DNA of 64,000 nucleotides from Bog-473 sp963807675 (lineage in GTDB: Bacteria > Actinomycetota > Acidimicrobiia > Acidimicrobiales > RAAP-2): positions 61,344 to 125,343 of the forward strand of contig CAWECP010000004.1 in assembly GCA_963807675.1 (NCBI GenBank). The letters are read 5' to 3'. Below, in pieces: positions 17,236 to 26,352 of this stretch. Numbering within the stretch: the first letter of the stretch is position 1; each line of letters opens with the position of its first letter. The notes beneath the pieces were generated by a model. That model ran no database searches and had not been told where the DNA came from. It saw only the letters and a list, made by a program, of their open reading frames with translations. Both the position numbers and the translations under genes were made by a program.

Positions 17236-18788
17236 ACGATCCGCGTGGCGTGCTCGGCCCAGTACTTCTCCCGCAGCGGGCCCTTGTAGAGCTTCCCGGT
17301 CGGCAGCCGCGGCAGCTCGTCGACGAAGTCGACCGTCCGAGGGCACTTGAAGTGCGCCAGATGTTCGCGGCAGAAGGCGATGAGCTCCCGCTCCAGAGCG
17401 TGGTCGCCCGCCACGCCCTCCATCGGCTGCACCACCGCCTTGACCTCTTCGCCCAGGTCGTCGTTGGGCACGCCGATGACAGCGGCGTCCAGCACCTTGG
17501 GATGGGTGACGAGCAGGTTCTCCGTCTCCTGCGGGTAGATGTTCACGCCCCCCGAAATGATCATGTGCGCCTTGCGGTCGGTCAGGTACAGGTACCCCTC
17601 CGAGTCCAGATACCCGACGTCGCCCACCGTGCTCGTCTTGCCGTCGTCGCGCCGCGTCGACGCCGTCTTCTCGGGGTCGTGGTAGTACTCGAAGTCGGTC
17701 GCTCCCGAGAACCAGACCGTCCCCGGCGTGCCCACCGGGCATTCCGCACCGTCGTCGTCCAGGATGTGGATCGACACCACCATCGCCTTCCCGACGCTCC
17801 CCCTGTGCGTCAGCCAGTCCTCGGAGTCGATGAACGTCCCCCCGTTCCCCTCCGAGGCTGCGTAGTACTCCAGCAGGATCGGCCCGAACCACTCGATCAT
17901 CTGCTCCTTCACCGGCACCGGACACGGCGCCGCAGCGTGGATCACCCACTCCAGCGACGACACGTCCGCCGCCGCCCGCACCTCCTCCGGCAGCTTCAAC
18001 AGCCGCGAGAACATTGTCGGCACCACCTGCGAGTGCGTCACCCGGTGCCGCCGCACCAACTCCAGATACAGCGCCGGGTCGAAGTGCTCCATCACGACAC
18101 ACGTCGACTTCATCCGCAAACAGATGGCCACGCTCACCTGTGGCGCCGTGTGGTACAGCGGCGCCGGCGACAGGTACACCATCCCCTCTCGGAGCCGCCA
18201 CAGCGCGGCGATCCCCATCACGGCGAAGCTCGTCTCCGACGGAGGGATGTCGGCCACCGGCCGCAGGATGCCCTTCGGCCGCCCCGTCGTCCCCGACGAG
18301 TACACCATCGGCGCGCCCATCTGTTCGTCGGCCACGTGGTCCTTCGATGCCGAGGCCACCGCCTCTTCCCACGACTCGAACGGCGCGGCGGCGCCACCTC
18401 CCCCTGCCCCCACCATGATCCAGCGCTCGACCTTCGGACAAAGTGCGGGGAGTTGCTCGGCCACTTCCACCTTGGCCGCCGACGTCACCACCAGTCGCGA
18501 CTCGGAGTTGTTGATGACGTAGGCCACCTCTTCGGCCGAGAGATACGAGTTGACGGGCGTGAAATACACCCCCGTCCGCTCCGCGCCGGCCTCGGTCAGC
18601 AGCACCTCGGGGATGTTCTCCATGAACAGCGCCATGTGGTCGCCCTTGCGCAAGCCACTGTCCCGAATCACGTGCGCCATCTGGTTGGCCCCCGCCTCGT
18701 ACTCGGCCCACGTCACCACCCGGCCCGACGGCTCGAAAATGAGCGCCGGCTCGTCCGGATGCTCCGCCGCCTGTTCAGCTGCGTACAC
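17232..18788 (-). CDS. Acyl-CoA synthetase (AMP-dependent ligase)
   Basis: A 518-residue adenylate-forming enzyme that activates a carboxylic acid with ATP and CoA. It has the P-loop YSSGTTGRPKG near residue 162, EYYAASEGNG (adenine pocket), GDVGYLDSEGYLYLTDR near residue 395, and the C-terminal PTGKLYKGPLRE with the catalytic Lys. GTG at 18788 is chosen because VYAAEQAAEHPDEPAL is the usual family N terminus; it overlaps the end of the serine hydrolase gene by 14 bases. The longer frame to 19076 is antisense-like noise. It probably primes the operon's substrate. Confidence 0.88.
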   Translation of the reverse strand: MYAAEQAAEHPDEPALIFEPSGRVVTWAEYEAGANQMAHVIRDSGLRKGDHMALFMENIPEVLLTEAGAERTGVYFTPVNSYLSAEEVAYVINNSESRLVVTSAAKVEVAEQLPALCPKVERWIMVGAGGGGAAAPFESWEEAVASASKDHVADEQMGAPMVYSSGTTGRPKGILRPVADIPPSETSFAVMGIAALWRLREGMVYLSPAPLYHTAPQVSVAICLRMKSTCVVMEHFDPALYLELVRRHRVTHSQVVPTMFSRLLKLPEEVRAAADVSSLEWVIHAAAPCPVPVKEQMIEWFGPILLEYYAASEGNGGTFIDSEDWLTHRGSVGKAMVVSIHILDDDGAECPVGTPGTVWFSGATDFEYYHDPEKTASTRRDDGKTSTVGDVGYLDSEGYLYLTDRKAHMIISGGVNIYPQETENLLVTHPKVLDAAVIGVPNDDLGEEVKAVVQPMEGVAGDHALERELIAFCREHLAHFKCPRTVDFVDELPRLPTGKLYKGPLREKYWAEHATRIV

Positions 18789-20041
18789 CGCCGCCCCCTT
18801 CGTCCCCGTTCCCGTTGAGGCACGAGTAGAGCACGTCCACCAGGGAGGCGCCCACGAGCGGCAGCGCCTGGTTCTCCAGGTGGTTGCGCACGAAGCCGAC
18901 CGCAATCCGACCCTCCGGGTCGGCGAAGCCGATCTGCCCACCGGCACCCATGTGCCCGAACGCCCCCGTCGCTCGGTCCGTGCAGAGGTGGCAGCCCGGG
19001 GATCACCGCCGGCGGCTCGAGCGAGTACCCGACGGCCCAGCGCGTCGGCACCGACATGACGGCGTCGCGCCCGCACACCTGCTCCACCCGGAAACGTTCC
19101 ACCGACGGCCGCGACACCAGCTCCTCCCCGCCGGCGAGCGCGGCGTAGACCCGGGCCACCCCCCGCGCCGTGGCCGTCGCGCCCAGCGCCCCGATCTCCG
19201 CCTGCAGCACCGACGGCGTGTTCATGAAGTCGGCGAAGCGCGGTCGCCCCTCCTCGTCGGCGAAGAGGCTCCCGTGCGCGCCGGCCAGCACCGAGCGCCC
19301 CGACTTCGACGCCGGGTCGATCGCTCGCAGCGCGCTCTCCTGGCCCGGCTTGACCGGGAACTCCATGACCTGGGCCACCGTCCCCAGCTCCGAGCGCGGC
19401 GTCCCGATGGAGCAGGCCACCCCCAGCGGCTCGGCCACCTCTTCCCGGAAGAACTCGCCCAGGCTGGTCCCGCTGATGCGCCGTACCAGCTCACCCACCA
19501 GCCAGCCGAACGTCACCCCGTGGTAGCCGTGCCGCGTGCCCGGCTCCCAGGCCGGCCCGCCCCGGGCCACGCCGGCCGCGATGGCCACGGTGTCGCTCCA
19601 CCCCGCGCCGTTCCAGGCCAGCAGCTCGTCCGCTCCGGGCAGCCCGATGGCGCCCGACTGGTGGCTGAGCAGCTGGCGCACCGTCGCCGCCCCCTTGCCC
19701 GCCTGCCCGAACTCCGGCCAGTAGCGCACGACCGCCGCGTCGAGGTCGAGCTCGCCCCGGTCCTCCAGCAGGTGCGCGCACAGCGTGGTCAGGCCCTTGG
19801 TCGACGACATGATCACCGCCCGCGTGCCCTCATCCCACGGGCGTCCGTCCCCGTCGGCCACACCGGCCCAGACGTCGACCACGCACTCCCCGTCCACGTA
19901 GGCACAGAACGCGCCACCACCGTCGCCAAGGTCGGCCCGCCGCTCGCGCTCGCCCAGGACGACCGTTGTGCCTGAGCCCAGCATCTCGGCCACCCGCTCG
20001 AAGCCCGGTGCCGCAAAGCCCCCTACCGCGTGCGTCGTCAC
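18775..20041 (-). CDS. Serine hydrolase of the beta-lactamase/EstB family (one frameshift)
   Basis: A class C beta-lactamase-fold esterase of about 422 residues. The nucleophile motif is SSTKG (Ser-x-x-Lys) near residue 82, and GYHGVTFGWL provides the Tyr region. Near 18985 the frame shifts by one extra base; in the new frame the expected tail follows (GAFGHMGAGGQIGFADPEG, then VGFVRNHL) and ends with TGA at 18777-18775. GTG at 20041 overlaps the LLM stop as GTGA. Members hydrolyse esters or lactones; some are PHB-depolymerase-like. The frameshift is probably a sequencing error. Confidence 0.75.
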
Positions 20042-21039
20042 AGCGCCCGCAGCTCCTTCTCCACGTCGGGCCACCAGTCCTGGCGCCACCACGACACGGT
20101 GATGCGGTCCACCAGACCGCCGTAGCGCTCGCCCACCCGGCCGGCCAGCTCGTCGGGCGCGCAGACGATGGTCAGCGTGTCGAGCACCTCGTCGTCGACC
20201 AGGCGGGCCATGTCGTCCCAGCGGCCCTGCTTGGAGCAGTGGTAGAGCTCGGTCTGCAGGTCGCCCCAGCCGTGCAGGTCCAGCACCGGGCCGTAGGCCG
20301 GGGTGGAGGCGTAGTAGCCCACGTGCCGGCGCATGGCGTCGCGCGCCTTGTCCATCTTCGACGGGTTCTCGACGATCGAGATGAAGCCGGGGCAGGTCAC
20401 CTCGAAGTCGGCCCGGGTGCGGCCCGAGGCGGCCAGCCCCCGTTCCAGAGCCGGCAGCGCCACCTCGCGCAGGTACCGCCCCGAGCAGATGCCGTGGGTC
20501 AGGACACCGTCGGCCACCTCGCCCGCCACCTCGTTCATCAGCGGGCCCACGGCGGCCAGGAAGACCCGGGGCGGCCCGTACCCGTGCGGCGTCGGCGCGA
20601 AGACCGGCGTCATCAAGGTGTGCGTGTAGAACGACCCCTCGAACCCGGCCGGCCCGCCCTCGTTCCACGAGGCCCAAATGGCCCGTAGCGCCAGCACGTA
20701 CTCGCGCAGGCGCGCTGCGGGGTGCGACCACGTCATGGAGAACCGCTGCTCGATGTGCCGGCGCACCTGCGACCCCAACCCCAGCACCACCCGGCCCCCC
20801 GAGTACTCCTGCAGCTGGTTGGTCGTGTAGGCCAGGCTCATCGGGTTACGGGCGAAGGCGATCGCCACCGCGGTCCCGAGCGCCACCGTCGACGAGTGCT
20901 CGGCCGCCAGCGCCAGCGACAGGAACGGGTCGTTGGTCGTCTCCGACGCCCACAGGCAGTCGAGCCCGGCCGCCTCCGCCTTTTCCACCCTCGTGGCCAC
21001 CTTCCCCAGCTCGGCCCCGAGCCCGGCGTCGATCTTCAC
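20038..21039 (-). CDS. F420-dependent LLM oxidoreductase (TIGR03617-like)
   Basis: A 333-residue luciferase-like oxidoreductase. The start KIDAGLG, the LWASETTNDPFL block, IAFARNPMSLAY, and LGLGSQVRRHIEQRFSM are characteristic of the TIGR03617 group, which is assigned to F420 use in actinobacteria. GTG at 21039 overlaps the CaiB stop as GTGA; the longer open frame upstream is antisense to the CaiB gene. It sits between a CoA-transferase and a serine hydrolase, so it may act on a CoA ester or the released acid. A frameshifted relative is at 40650-41705. Confidence 0.84.
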   Translation of the reverse strand: MKIDAGLGAELGKVATRVEKAEAAGLDCLWASETTNDPFLSLALAAEHSSTVALGTAVAIAFARNPMSLAYTTNQLQEYSGGRVVLGLGSQVRRHIEQRFSMTWSHPAARLREYVLALRAIWASWNEGGPAGFEGSFYTHTLMTPVFAPTPHGYGPPRVFLAAVGPLMNEVAGEVADGVLTHGICSGRYLREVALPALERGLAASGRTRADFEVTCPGFISIVENPSKMDKARDAMRRHVGYYASTPAYGPVLDLHGWGDLQTELYHCSKQGRWDDMARLVDDEVLDTLTIVCAPDELAGRVGERYGGLVDRITVSWWRQDWWPDVEKELRAL

Positions 21040-23192
21040 CGCTTCACCCGCCGCCGCACCGGCGCCGGCGTCGGGGCCGGCCCCTTCACCGCCGGCGTGT
21101 CGACCGACAGGGACAACGGGACGCCCACCTGCACGAAGCGCCCGGCCGCCGGGTGGCGGTAGCGGCGGAGCAGCCCCCGCGCCACCACCTGCGGGTCGTC
21201 GGGCACGGCCGAGGGGTGGACGCTCGGTGCCGCGGGCACACCCGCCTCGGACAAGCGCGCCAGCACCTCGTCCCGCGTCAGCGACCCGACCGCCTCGGCC
21301 ACCACCTCCTCGCTGACCACGCCGCCCGCCCCGTCGCCGAAGACGTCCCGGAGCCTCGCCAAGTGCGGCTCCGAGACGCAGCACACCACCACCCACCCGT
21401 CCTTCGCTCGATACAACCGCCGCCCCACCGCCGCCCCCCGCACGTCGTCGCCGACCTGGTTGTCCACCGCGCCCCGCGCCGCCAGCGCCGCCACGTCCTC
21501 GGCCTGGTAGAGCGTCGCCGTCAGGGCCAGCGAGGCGTCGACCGTCGTCACCGCTACACCCCGCACGCGCCCGAGCAGCGCGCACACGATCCCCGCCGCC
21601 AGGAGCAGCCCTGTCCCGTAGTCGTTGACGACGACGTTGACCGGCAGCGGTCGCGCCCCGCCGCCCTGGGTCATCTCCATGCCGGTCGCCGCCTGCACGA
21701 CGTAGTCGAAGGTCGGCCGGTTGGCCATCGGACCGGTCACGCCGAAGCCCTTGGCCCGGGCGTACACGAGCGCAGGATTCACCGCCCGCAGCGCCGCCTC
21801 GTCAAGGCCGAGCCGCTCCCACGCGCCGGCCATGGCGTTCTCCACCACGACGTCGGACGCGGCGACGAGGTCGAACAGCCGCGCCCGGTCCTCGGGGGTC
21901 TTGAGGTCGAGCACGAGCCCCCGCTTCGATCGGTTGCCGTCGACATAGATGTTGGGCAGCACCGGCATGACCTGGAACGCGCCTTCGCCGCCTGGCGGCT
22001 CCACCTTCACGACCTCGGCCCCGAGCTCGGCCAGCAGGCGCGCCGCCAGCGGGCCCGCCCAGAAGTTCGACAGGTCCACGACGCGGTGCCCACCGAGCGC
22101 GCCCTGCTCGGCTCCGTGGCGGCGGCCCCGTTTCGCTTCCCCGGGACCCGCCCCGATCCGGACCGGCGGGCCCATCAGCGGCACCCGCCCCAGCACGGGG
22201 TCGTCCGTGTCGACCACCAGCTCGTCGACGCGAGCCTGCTCGGTCGCCAGCCACTCAGCCAGCGTGTTGCACTTGGCCACCGGCGCCGGCCGCTCGAGCA
22301 GGGTCGCCTCCCACTCGTCGGCCGTCTTCGACCCGAACACCTCCACGAACTCTTTCAACTTGGCCCGGTTCCAGTCCTTGTCGGCCAGCCGGGCCAGGCC
22401 CTCCGGAGTGGCGTAGTCGAGCCCACCATCGTCCACCCCGAGCAGCCGGCACAGTTCACGCCAGCGTTCGGTCCCGCTCAGGTTCACCATCACGCCGCGC
22501 CCGTCGGAGGTGTCGAAGACGCGCAGGATCGGCGAGTTGCGCTGGCGCACCACCGCCGGCCGGCGTCCCTCGCGGTGGAAGATGGGTGCCGCGTTGAGGA
22601 AGAGCAAGCCGTCGAGCAGCGACGTCTCGACGTGCTGGCCGTAGCCGGTCGAGGCGCGTTTGATCAGCGCTGCGCCCGCTCCGAGGACCGCCAACAGCGC
22701 CGCCGCCACGCTGGCCACCGGAAACGGGAGCCACATCGGATCGTCCCCGGTGAACAGCCCTTGTTGCATCCCGGCCCGGGCCTGCACCAGTGGCTCCCAT
22801 CCCGGCTCGTCCCGGTCCGGCCCGGTCGATCCCCACGCGCTGATGGAACACGTGACCAACCCCCGCCGCCTCCCGCGTAGCTCCTTCGATCCCAGCCCGA
22901 GCCGCTCCAGTGCGCCGGGCCGCAGGTTCTCGATCAGCAGATCCGCCTGATCGACCAGCCCGAGCAGTTCTTCGCGCCCCGCGTCGGTCGACAGGTCGAG
23001 CTCGACCGAGCGCTTGCCCCGGTTCCAGGCCGCGAACCGTGCCGGGTCCGCCCGCAGCGGGTCGCCCCCCGGCCGCTCGACCTTGACCACCTCCGCCCCG
23101 AGGTCGGCGAAGATCGTCGCGGCCAGCGGTGCCGCCACGTACTGGCCGATCTCGACCACACGCAGGCCTTCGAGCACCCGCTCAGTGCTCAC
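21036..23192 (-). CDS. Double-domain CaiB/BaiF-type CoA-transferase
   Basis: A 718-residue protein with two family III CoA-transferase units in one chain. Unit 1 runs from about residue 5 to 330 (GLRVVEIGQYVAAPLAA) and unit 2 from about 365 to 705 (HRVVDLSNFWAGPLAA). Single-domain members are near 400 residues and act as interlocked dimers. At the position of the catalytic Asp, unit 1 has Glu189 (VETSL) and unit 2 has Asp552 (VDASL), so perhaps only unit 2 forms the acyl anhydride. The start is GTG at 23192, overlapping the dehydrogenase stop. It would move CoA between organic acids. Confidence 0.85.
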   Translation of the reverse strand: MSTERVLEGLRVVEIGQYVAAPLAATIFADLGAEVVKVERPGGDPLRADPARFAAWNRGKRSVELDLSTDAGREELLGLVDQADLLIENLRPGALERLGLGSKELRGRRRGLVTCSISAWGSTGPDRDEPGWEPLVQARAGMQQGLFTGDDPMWLPFPVASVAAALLAVLGAGAALIKRASTGYGQHVETSLLDGLLFLNAAPIFHREGRRPAVVRQRNSPILRVFDTSDGRGVMVNLSGTERWRELCRLLGVDDGGLDYATPEGLARLADKDWNRAKLKEFVEVFGSKTADEWEATLLERPAPVAKCNTLAEWLATEQARVDELVVDTDDPVLGRVPLMGPPVRIGAGPGEAKRGRRHGAEQGALGGHRVVDLSNFWAGPLAARLLAELGAEVVKVEPPGGEGAFQVMPVLPNIYVDGNRSKRGLVLDLKTPEDRARLFDLVAASDVVVENAMAGAWERLGLDEAALRAVNPALVYARAKGFGVTGPMANRPTFDYVVQAATGMEMTQGGGARPLPVNVVVNDYGTGLLLAAGIVCALLGRVRGVAVTTVDASLALTATLYQAEDVAALAARGAVDNQVGDDVRGAAVGRRLYRAKDGWVVVCCVSEPHLARLRDVFGDGAGGVVSEEVVAEAVGSLTRDEVLARLSEAGVPAAPSVHPSAVPDDPQVVARGLLRRYRHPAAGRFVQVGVPLSLSVDTPAVKGPAPTPAPVRRRVKR

Positions 23193-24457
23193 TCGCCACC
23201 CCCGTCCGGGTGAGCCCCGCGCCCAACGAGGTCGCCCGGCATGAGGTCGCCCTCTTCGTCACGGGGCAGGCCGAGCGCACGTTCGGCGATCACATTGCGC
23301 ACGATCTCGTTGGTGCCGCCCCCCAAGGAGGCGGACAGAGAGTTGAGCAGCTGGAAGGACCAGCGCCCGCCTTGTGGGTCGGACGGGTCCCACGCCGTGG
23401 CATCCATGCCGGCCACGTCGGCCGCCACCCGGGCCGACTCCTGGACGAGCTGCGCCATGGCCAGCTTCAGCATCGACGCCACCGCGCCGTCACCGCTGGC
23501 GTACCCGCTGCCCCGCCGAGCCCGGGCTTGGGCCTGCAGGTGACCCGTCAGGTACCGCAGCACCATTTGGCGGATGCGCAATTCCACCAGGCGGTCCCGC
23601 ACGACGGGATTTCCGGCCGCGGCACGACTCTGCGCCTTGGCGATCAACGCACTGAAGCCGCCCCTGCCGCCCCCGCCGGAGCCCATGCCGCTCAGGGCCT
23701 GGCGCTCGAAGGCCAGCATGGTACGCGCCACCCGCCAGCCCCCGCCCTCTTCGCCGACCACGTTGCCCGCCGGTACCCGGACGGCGTCGAGGAAGACCTC
23801 GTTGAAGTGCGACTCGCCCGTCAGTTGGCGCAGTGGTCGCACGGTGATGCCCGGCGCGTGCATGTCGACGACGAGCATCGTGATGCCCTCGCGCTTGGGC
23901 CGTGTCGGGTCGGTGCGGGTCAGGCAGGCGGCGTAGTCGCTGTGCTGGGCGCCCGACGTCCACACTTTCTGCCCGTCGATCACGAACTCGTCCCCGTCGC
24001 GTGTCGCTCGCGTCTGCACGCTCGAAAGATCCGAGCCCGCACCCGGTTCGCTGAACAGCTCGCACCAGACGTGCTCGCCCCGGAGCAGCGGCGGAATGAA
24101 GGTGCGCTTCTGCTCGTCGCTGGCGTGCACCAGCAGGGTGGGTCCACACATGCCCAGCCCGATCTCGAGCATCTTGGGAGGCACCTCGTAGGCCCGTGCC
24201 TCCGTGTCGAGGATGCGCTGGTAGCGCCCGGGCAGCCCCCGGCCGCCGTACTCGGTTGGCCACGTGATGCCGGCCAGTCCCGCCTCGGCCAGCGCCCGCT
24301 GGTAGGCCCGTGCGCGCGCCAGTCCCGTTCCCTCGTCCGGCGGACTCGGGCGCGCGCCCTTCACCTTCACTGTGGCCTGCAGGAAGGCGAGGACCTCTTG
24401 CCGGAACTGGTCCTCGTCCGGAAGCGTCTCCGGCGCGGCGGCGTCCGAACTGTTCAC
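23189..24457 (-). CDS. Acyl-CoA dehydrogenase
   Basis: A 422-residue FAD-dependent acyl-CoA dehydrogenase. Visible family blocks are WPTEYGGRGLPG near residue 68, FSEPGAGSDLSSVQTRA near 137, and the C-terminal GGTNEIVRNVIAERALGLPRD. The usual catalytic Glu position near residue 250 is not certain; FERQALSG resembles the FadE-like group with altered base placement often seen in sterol-ring or side-chain degradation. GTG at 24457 overlaps the TetR stop as GTGA. It should introduce a double bond in the CoA thioester made by the ligase at 17232. Confidence 0.87.
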   Translation of the reverse strand: MNSSDAAAPETLPDEDQFRQEVLAFLQATVKVKGARPSPPDEGTGLARARAYQRALAEAGLAGITWPTEYGGRGLPGRYQRILDTEARAYEVPPKMLEIGLGMCGPTLLVHASDEQKRTFIPPLLRGEHVWCELFSEPGAGSDLSSVQTRATRDGDEFVIDGQKVWTSGAQHSDYAACLTRTDPTRPKREGITMLVVDMHAPGITVRPLRQLTGESHFNEVFLDAVRVPAGNVVGEEGGGWRVARTMLAFERQALSGMGSGGGGRGGFSALIAKAQSRAAAGNPVVRDRLVELRIRQMVLRYLTGHLQAQARARRGSGYASGDGAVASMLKLAMAQLVQESARVAADVAGMDATAWDPSDPQGGRWSFQLLNSLSASLGGGTNEIVRNVIAERALGLPRDEEGDLMPGDLVGRGAHPDGGGE

Positions 24458-25140
24458 GCCGGCACCACCGCCACCGGACGGGAGACACCGACCGAGAGCA
24501 GACCGCCGAAGACCATGTCCTTCATGACCCGGGCCAGGCGCTCTCGGTCCATGGACAGCGTCGTGATGGAGCGGAGCATGCCGTCGACCATGGTGACGGC
24601 CGCCCGGGCCTCCTCCTCGCTCAGCCCCGGACGGACCTCGCACAACACGTGGACCCACTCCGCCGTGCGCACCCGCTCAATGCGGGCCACCCGCCGTCGG
24701 GCGTCGTCGTCCAGGAAGCGGTAGCCCCGCACGAACACGTCGCGCAGATTGCCGTTCTTGAGCTGCAGCGCAATGGCGCCGTCGATGAGTCGCTCCAGTG
24801 TGACCACCGGCGGCGCGTCCTCGTCGAGGACCTCGTCGACCGTCTCGCGCCACTGGATGGCGGCCTCCTCAATGAGCACCGAGAGCAGCTCGCCCTTGCT
24901 CTTGAAGTAGCGGTAGATGGCGGGGCCGCTGACCCCCGCCGCCGCGCCGATGTCACCGAGGCTGGTCTCGCGGAAGCCCCGTTCCCGGAACAAGTCGGCC
25001 GCCGCCGTCATGATCGCTTCGCGGGTACGTTCGCCCTTGGTGGGCCGGTCCGCCCTGGAGTGCCGGACGGCGGTCGGTGCCGCCCTGTCGCCGTCGATCC
25101 CGCTCACACCGAGCCACCCACGCCGGCCGATGTTAGCCAT
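24454..25140 (-). CDS. TetR-family transcriptional regulator
   Basis: A 228-residue TetR regulator. The DNA-binding domain spans about residues 35-85 with GFRETSLGDIGAAAGVSGPA and YRYFKSKGELL; the remainder is the variable ligand-binding domain. ATG at 25140 is used. It is the first gene of the minus-strand operon and faces the LLM gene at 25243, with a perfect palindrome in between, so it very likely represses both operons and itself. The ligand is probably an acyl-CoA or the free substrate. Confidence 0.9.
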   Translation of the reverse strand: MANIGRRGWLGVSGIDGDRAAPTAVRHSRADRPTKGERTREAIMTAAADLFRERGFRETSLGDIGAAAGVSGPAIYRYFKSKGELLSVLIEEAAIQWRETVDEVLDEDAPPVVTLERLIDGAIALQLKNGNLRDVFVRGYRFLDDDARRRVARIERVRTAEWVHVLCEVRPGLSEEEARAAVTMVDGMLRSITTLSMDRERLARVMKDMVFGGLLSVGVSRPVAVVPA

Positions 25141-25194
25141 GCATCACAAAACCAGCCCCTGCAGCGTTGACTGAGGGCTGAACGCATGCTTAGA

Positions 25195-25212
25195 TGTTAA
25201 TGCTCATTAACA
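25195..25212. promoter_or_regulatory. TetR operator palindrome in divergent promoter
   Basis: TGTTAATGCTCATTAACA is an 18-bp site with perfect 8-bp arms around a CT centre. It lies 55 bp before the tetR ATG and 31 bp before the LLM gene, in an AT-rich stretch of otherwise GC-rich sequence. The size and position are typical of a TetR dimer site. Confidence 0.7.
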
Positions 25213-25242
25213 AACTGCGCAAGACGAGCACGGGAGGGACGC

Positions 25243-26352
25243 ATGGAGTTCGGCTTGTTCATGGAGTTGTCGGTACCTCGCCCGTGGACGGCGGACTCCG
25301 AGCGGCAGGTCTACGAGAACGCGCTCGAGCAGGTGCGCCTGGCCGACGAGCTCGGCTTCGACTACGTGTGGGCGGTCGAGCACCATTTCTTGGAGGAGTA
25401 CTCCCACTGCTCGGCGCCTGACATCTTCCTGGCCGCCTGCGCGGCCCAGACCAGCCGCATCCGGGTCGGCCACGGCATCGTCGCCTGCGTGCCCGAGTAC
25501 CAGAGCCCCATCCGGGTGGCCGAGCGCGCCGCCGTGCTCGACATCATCTCGGGCGGCCGGATGGAACTCGGGACCGGCCGGTCCGCCACCTGGCCGGAGC
25601 TGAGCGGGTTCAACGCCAACCCTGACGACACCAAGAAGACGTGGGACGAGTTCGTCCGTGTCATCCCCAAAATGTGGATGCAGGAGCGCTTTGCCTACCA
25701 GGGCCGCACGTTCTCCATGCCCGAGCGGGCCATTTTGCCCAAGCCGATCCAGAAGCCACACCCCAGAATGTGGGTGGCCGTCACCTCGCCCGGCACCGAG
25801 GTCGACGCGGCCGACCGGGGCCTCGGCTGCCTCGGGCTGTCGCCGGGCAATTTCCAGGAGTCCGAGAAGAAGGTGGCCAATTACCGCAAGCGGATCCAGG
25901 TGTGCGACCCCGTGGGCGCCTTCGTCAACGACCGGGTGCTCACGGTGAACTTCCTCTCCTGTTGTGAGGACGGGGACCTGGGCCGGCGCAACGGGCTGAA
26001 AATCGCCTCCATCTTCAGCTACATGGCGTCGCAGCTCCTCTCGGCCAAGGAGGTGCTGCCCACCCACTCGTACCCTTCTGAGGGCCTGCTCCCTGCGCTG
26101 CGTCGGGAGTCGGGCAGCCCCGGGGACGCCGCCAAGTCGTTCACGGGCGTCACGATGGGCACACCCGACGACGTGGCTGACGCCATCACGGCCTGGGAGA
26201 ACGTCGGCTTCGACGGCATCAACTTCATCCACCAGTTCATGGAGGTGGTGCCCCAGCAGTACGTGCTCGACAGCATGCGGCTCTTCGCCGAAGAGGTCAT
26301 GCCCCGCTTCAAGAAGACGGCCGAGCGCCCGGTACCGGCGGGGGTGGCCTGA
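25243..26352 (+). CDS. LLM-class flavin/F420-dependent oxidoreductase
   Basis: A 369-residue luciferase-like enzyme. The N terminus MEFGLFMELSVPRPW and the AVEHHFLEEYSHCSAPDIFL block resemble the alkanal-monooxygenase-like, flavin-using branch, longer than the 320-residue F420 type. SGGRMELGTGRS near residue 104 is the phosphate-binding region. ATG at 25243 follows GGGAGGGACGC. The stop overlaps the ATG of the next gene (TGATG). It is the first gene of the operon facing tetR and is presumably induced with it. Confidence 0.85.
   Translation: MEFGLFMELSVPRPWTADSERQVYENALEQVRLADELGFDYVWAVEHHFLEEYSHCSAPDIFLAACAAQTSRIRVGHGIVACVPEYQSPIRVAERAAVLDIISGGRMELGTGRSATWPELSGFNANPDDTKKTWDEFVRVIPKMWMQERFAYQGRTFSMPERAILPKPIQKPHPRMWVAVTSPGTEVDAADRGLGCLGLSPGNFQESEKKVANYRKRIQVCDPVGAFVNDRVLTVNFLSCCEDGDLGRRNGLKIASIFSYMASQLLSAKEVLPTHSYPSEGLLPALRRESGSPGDAAKSFTGVTMGTPDDVADAITAWENVGFDGINFIHQFMEVVPQQYVLDSMRLFAEEVMPRFKKTAERPVPAGVA

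Noticed and set aside
21153..22880. 575-codon plus-strand open frame
   Set aside because: Antisense to the CaiB double gene; composition is typical of GC-rich shadow frames.
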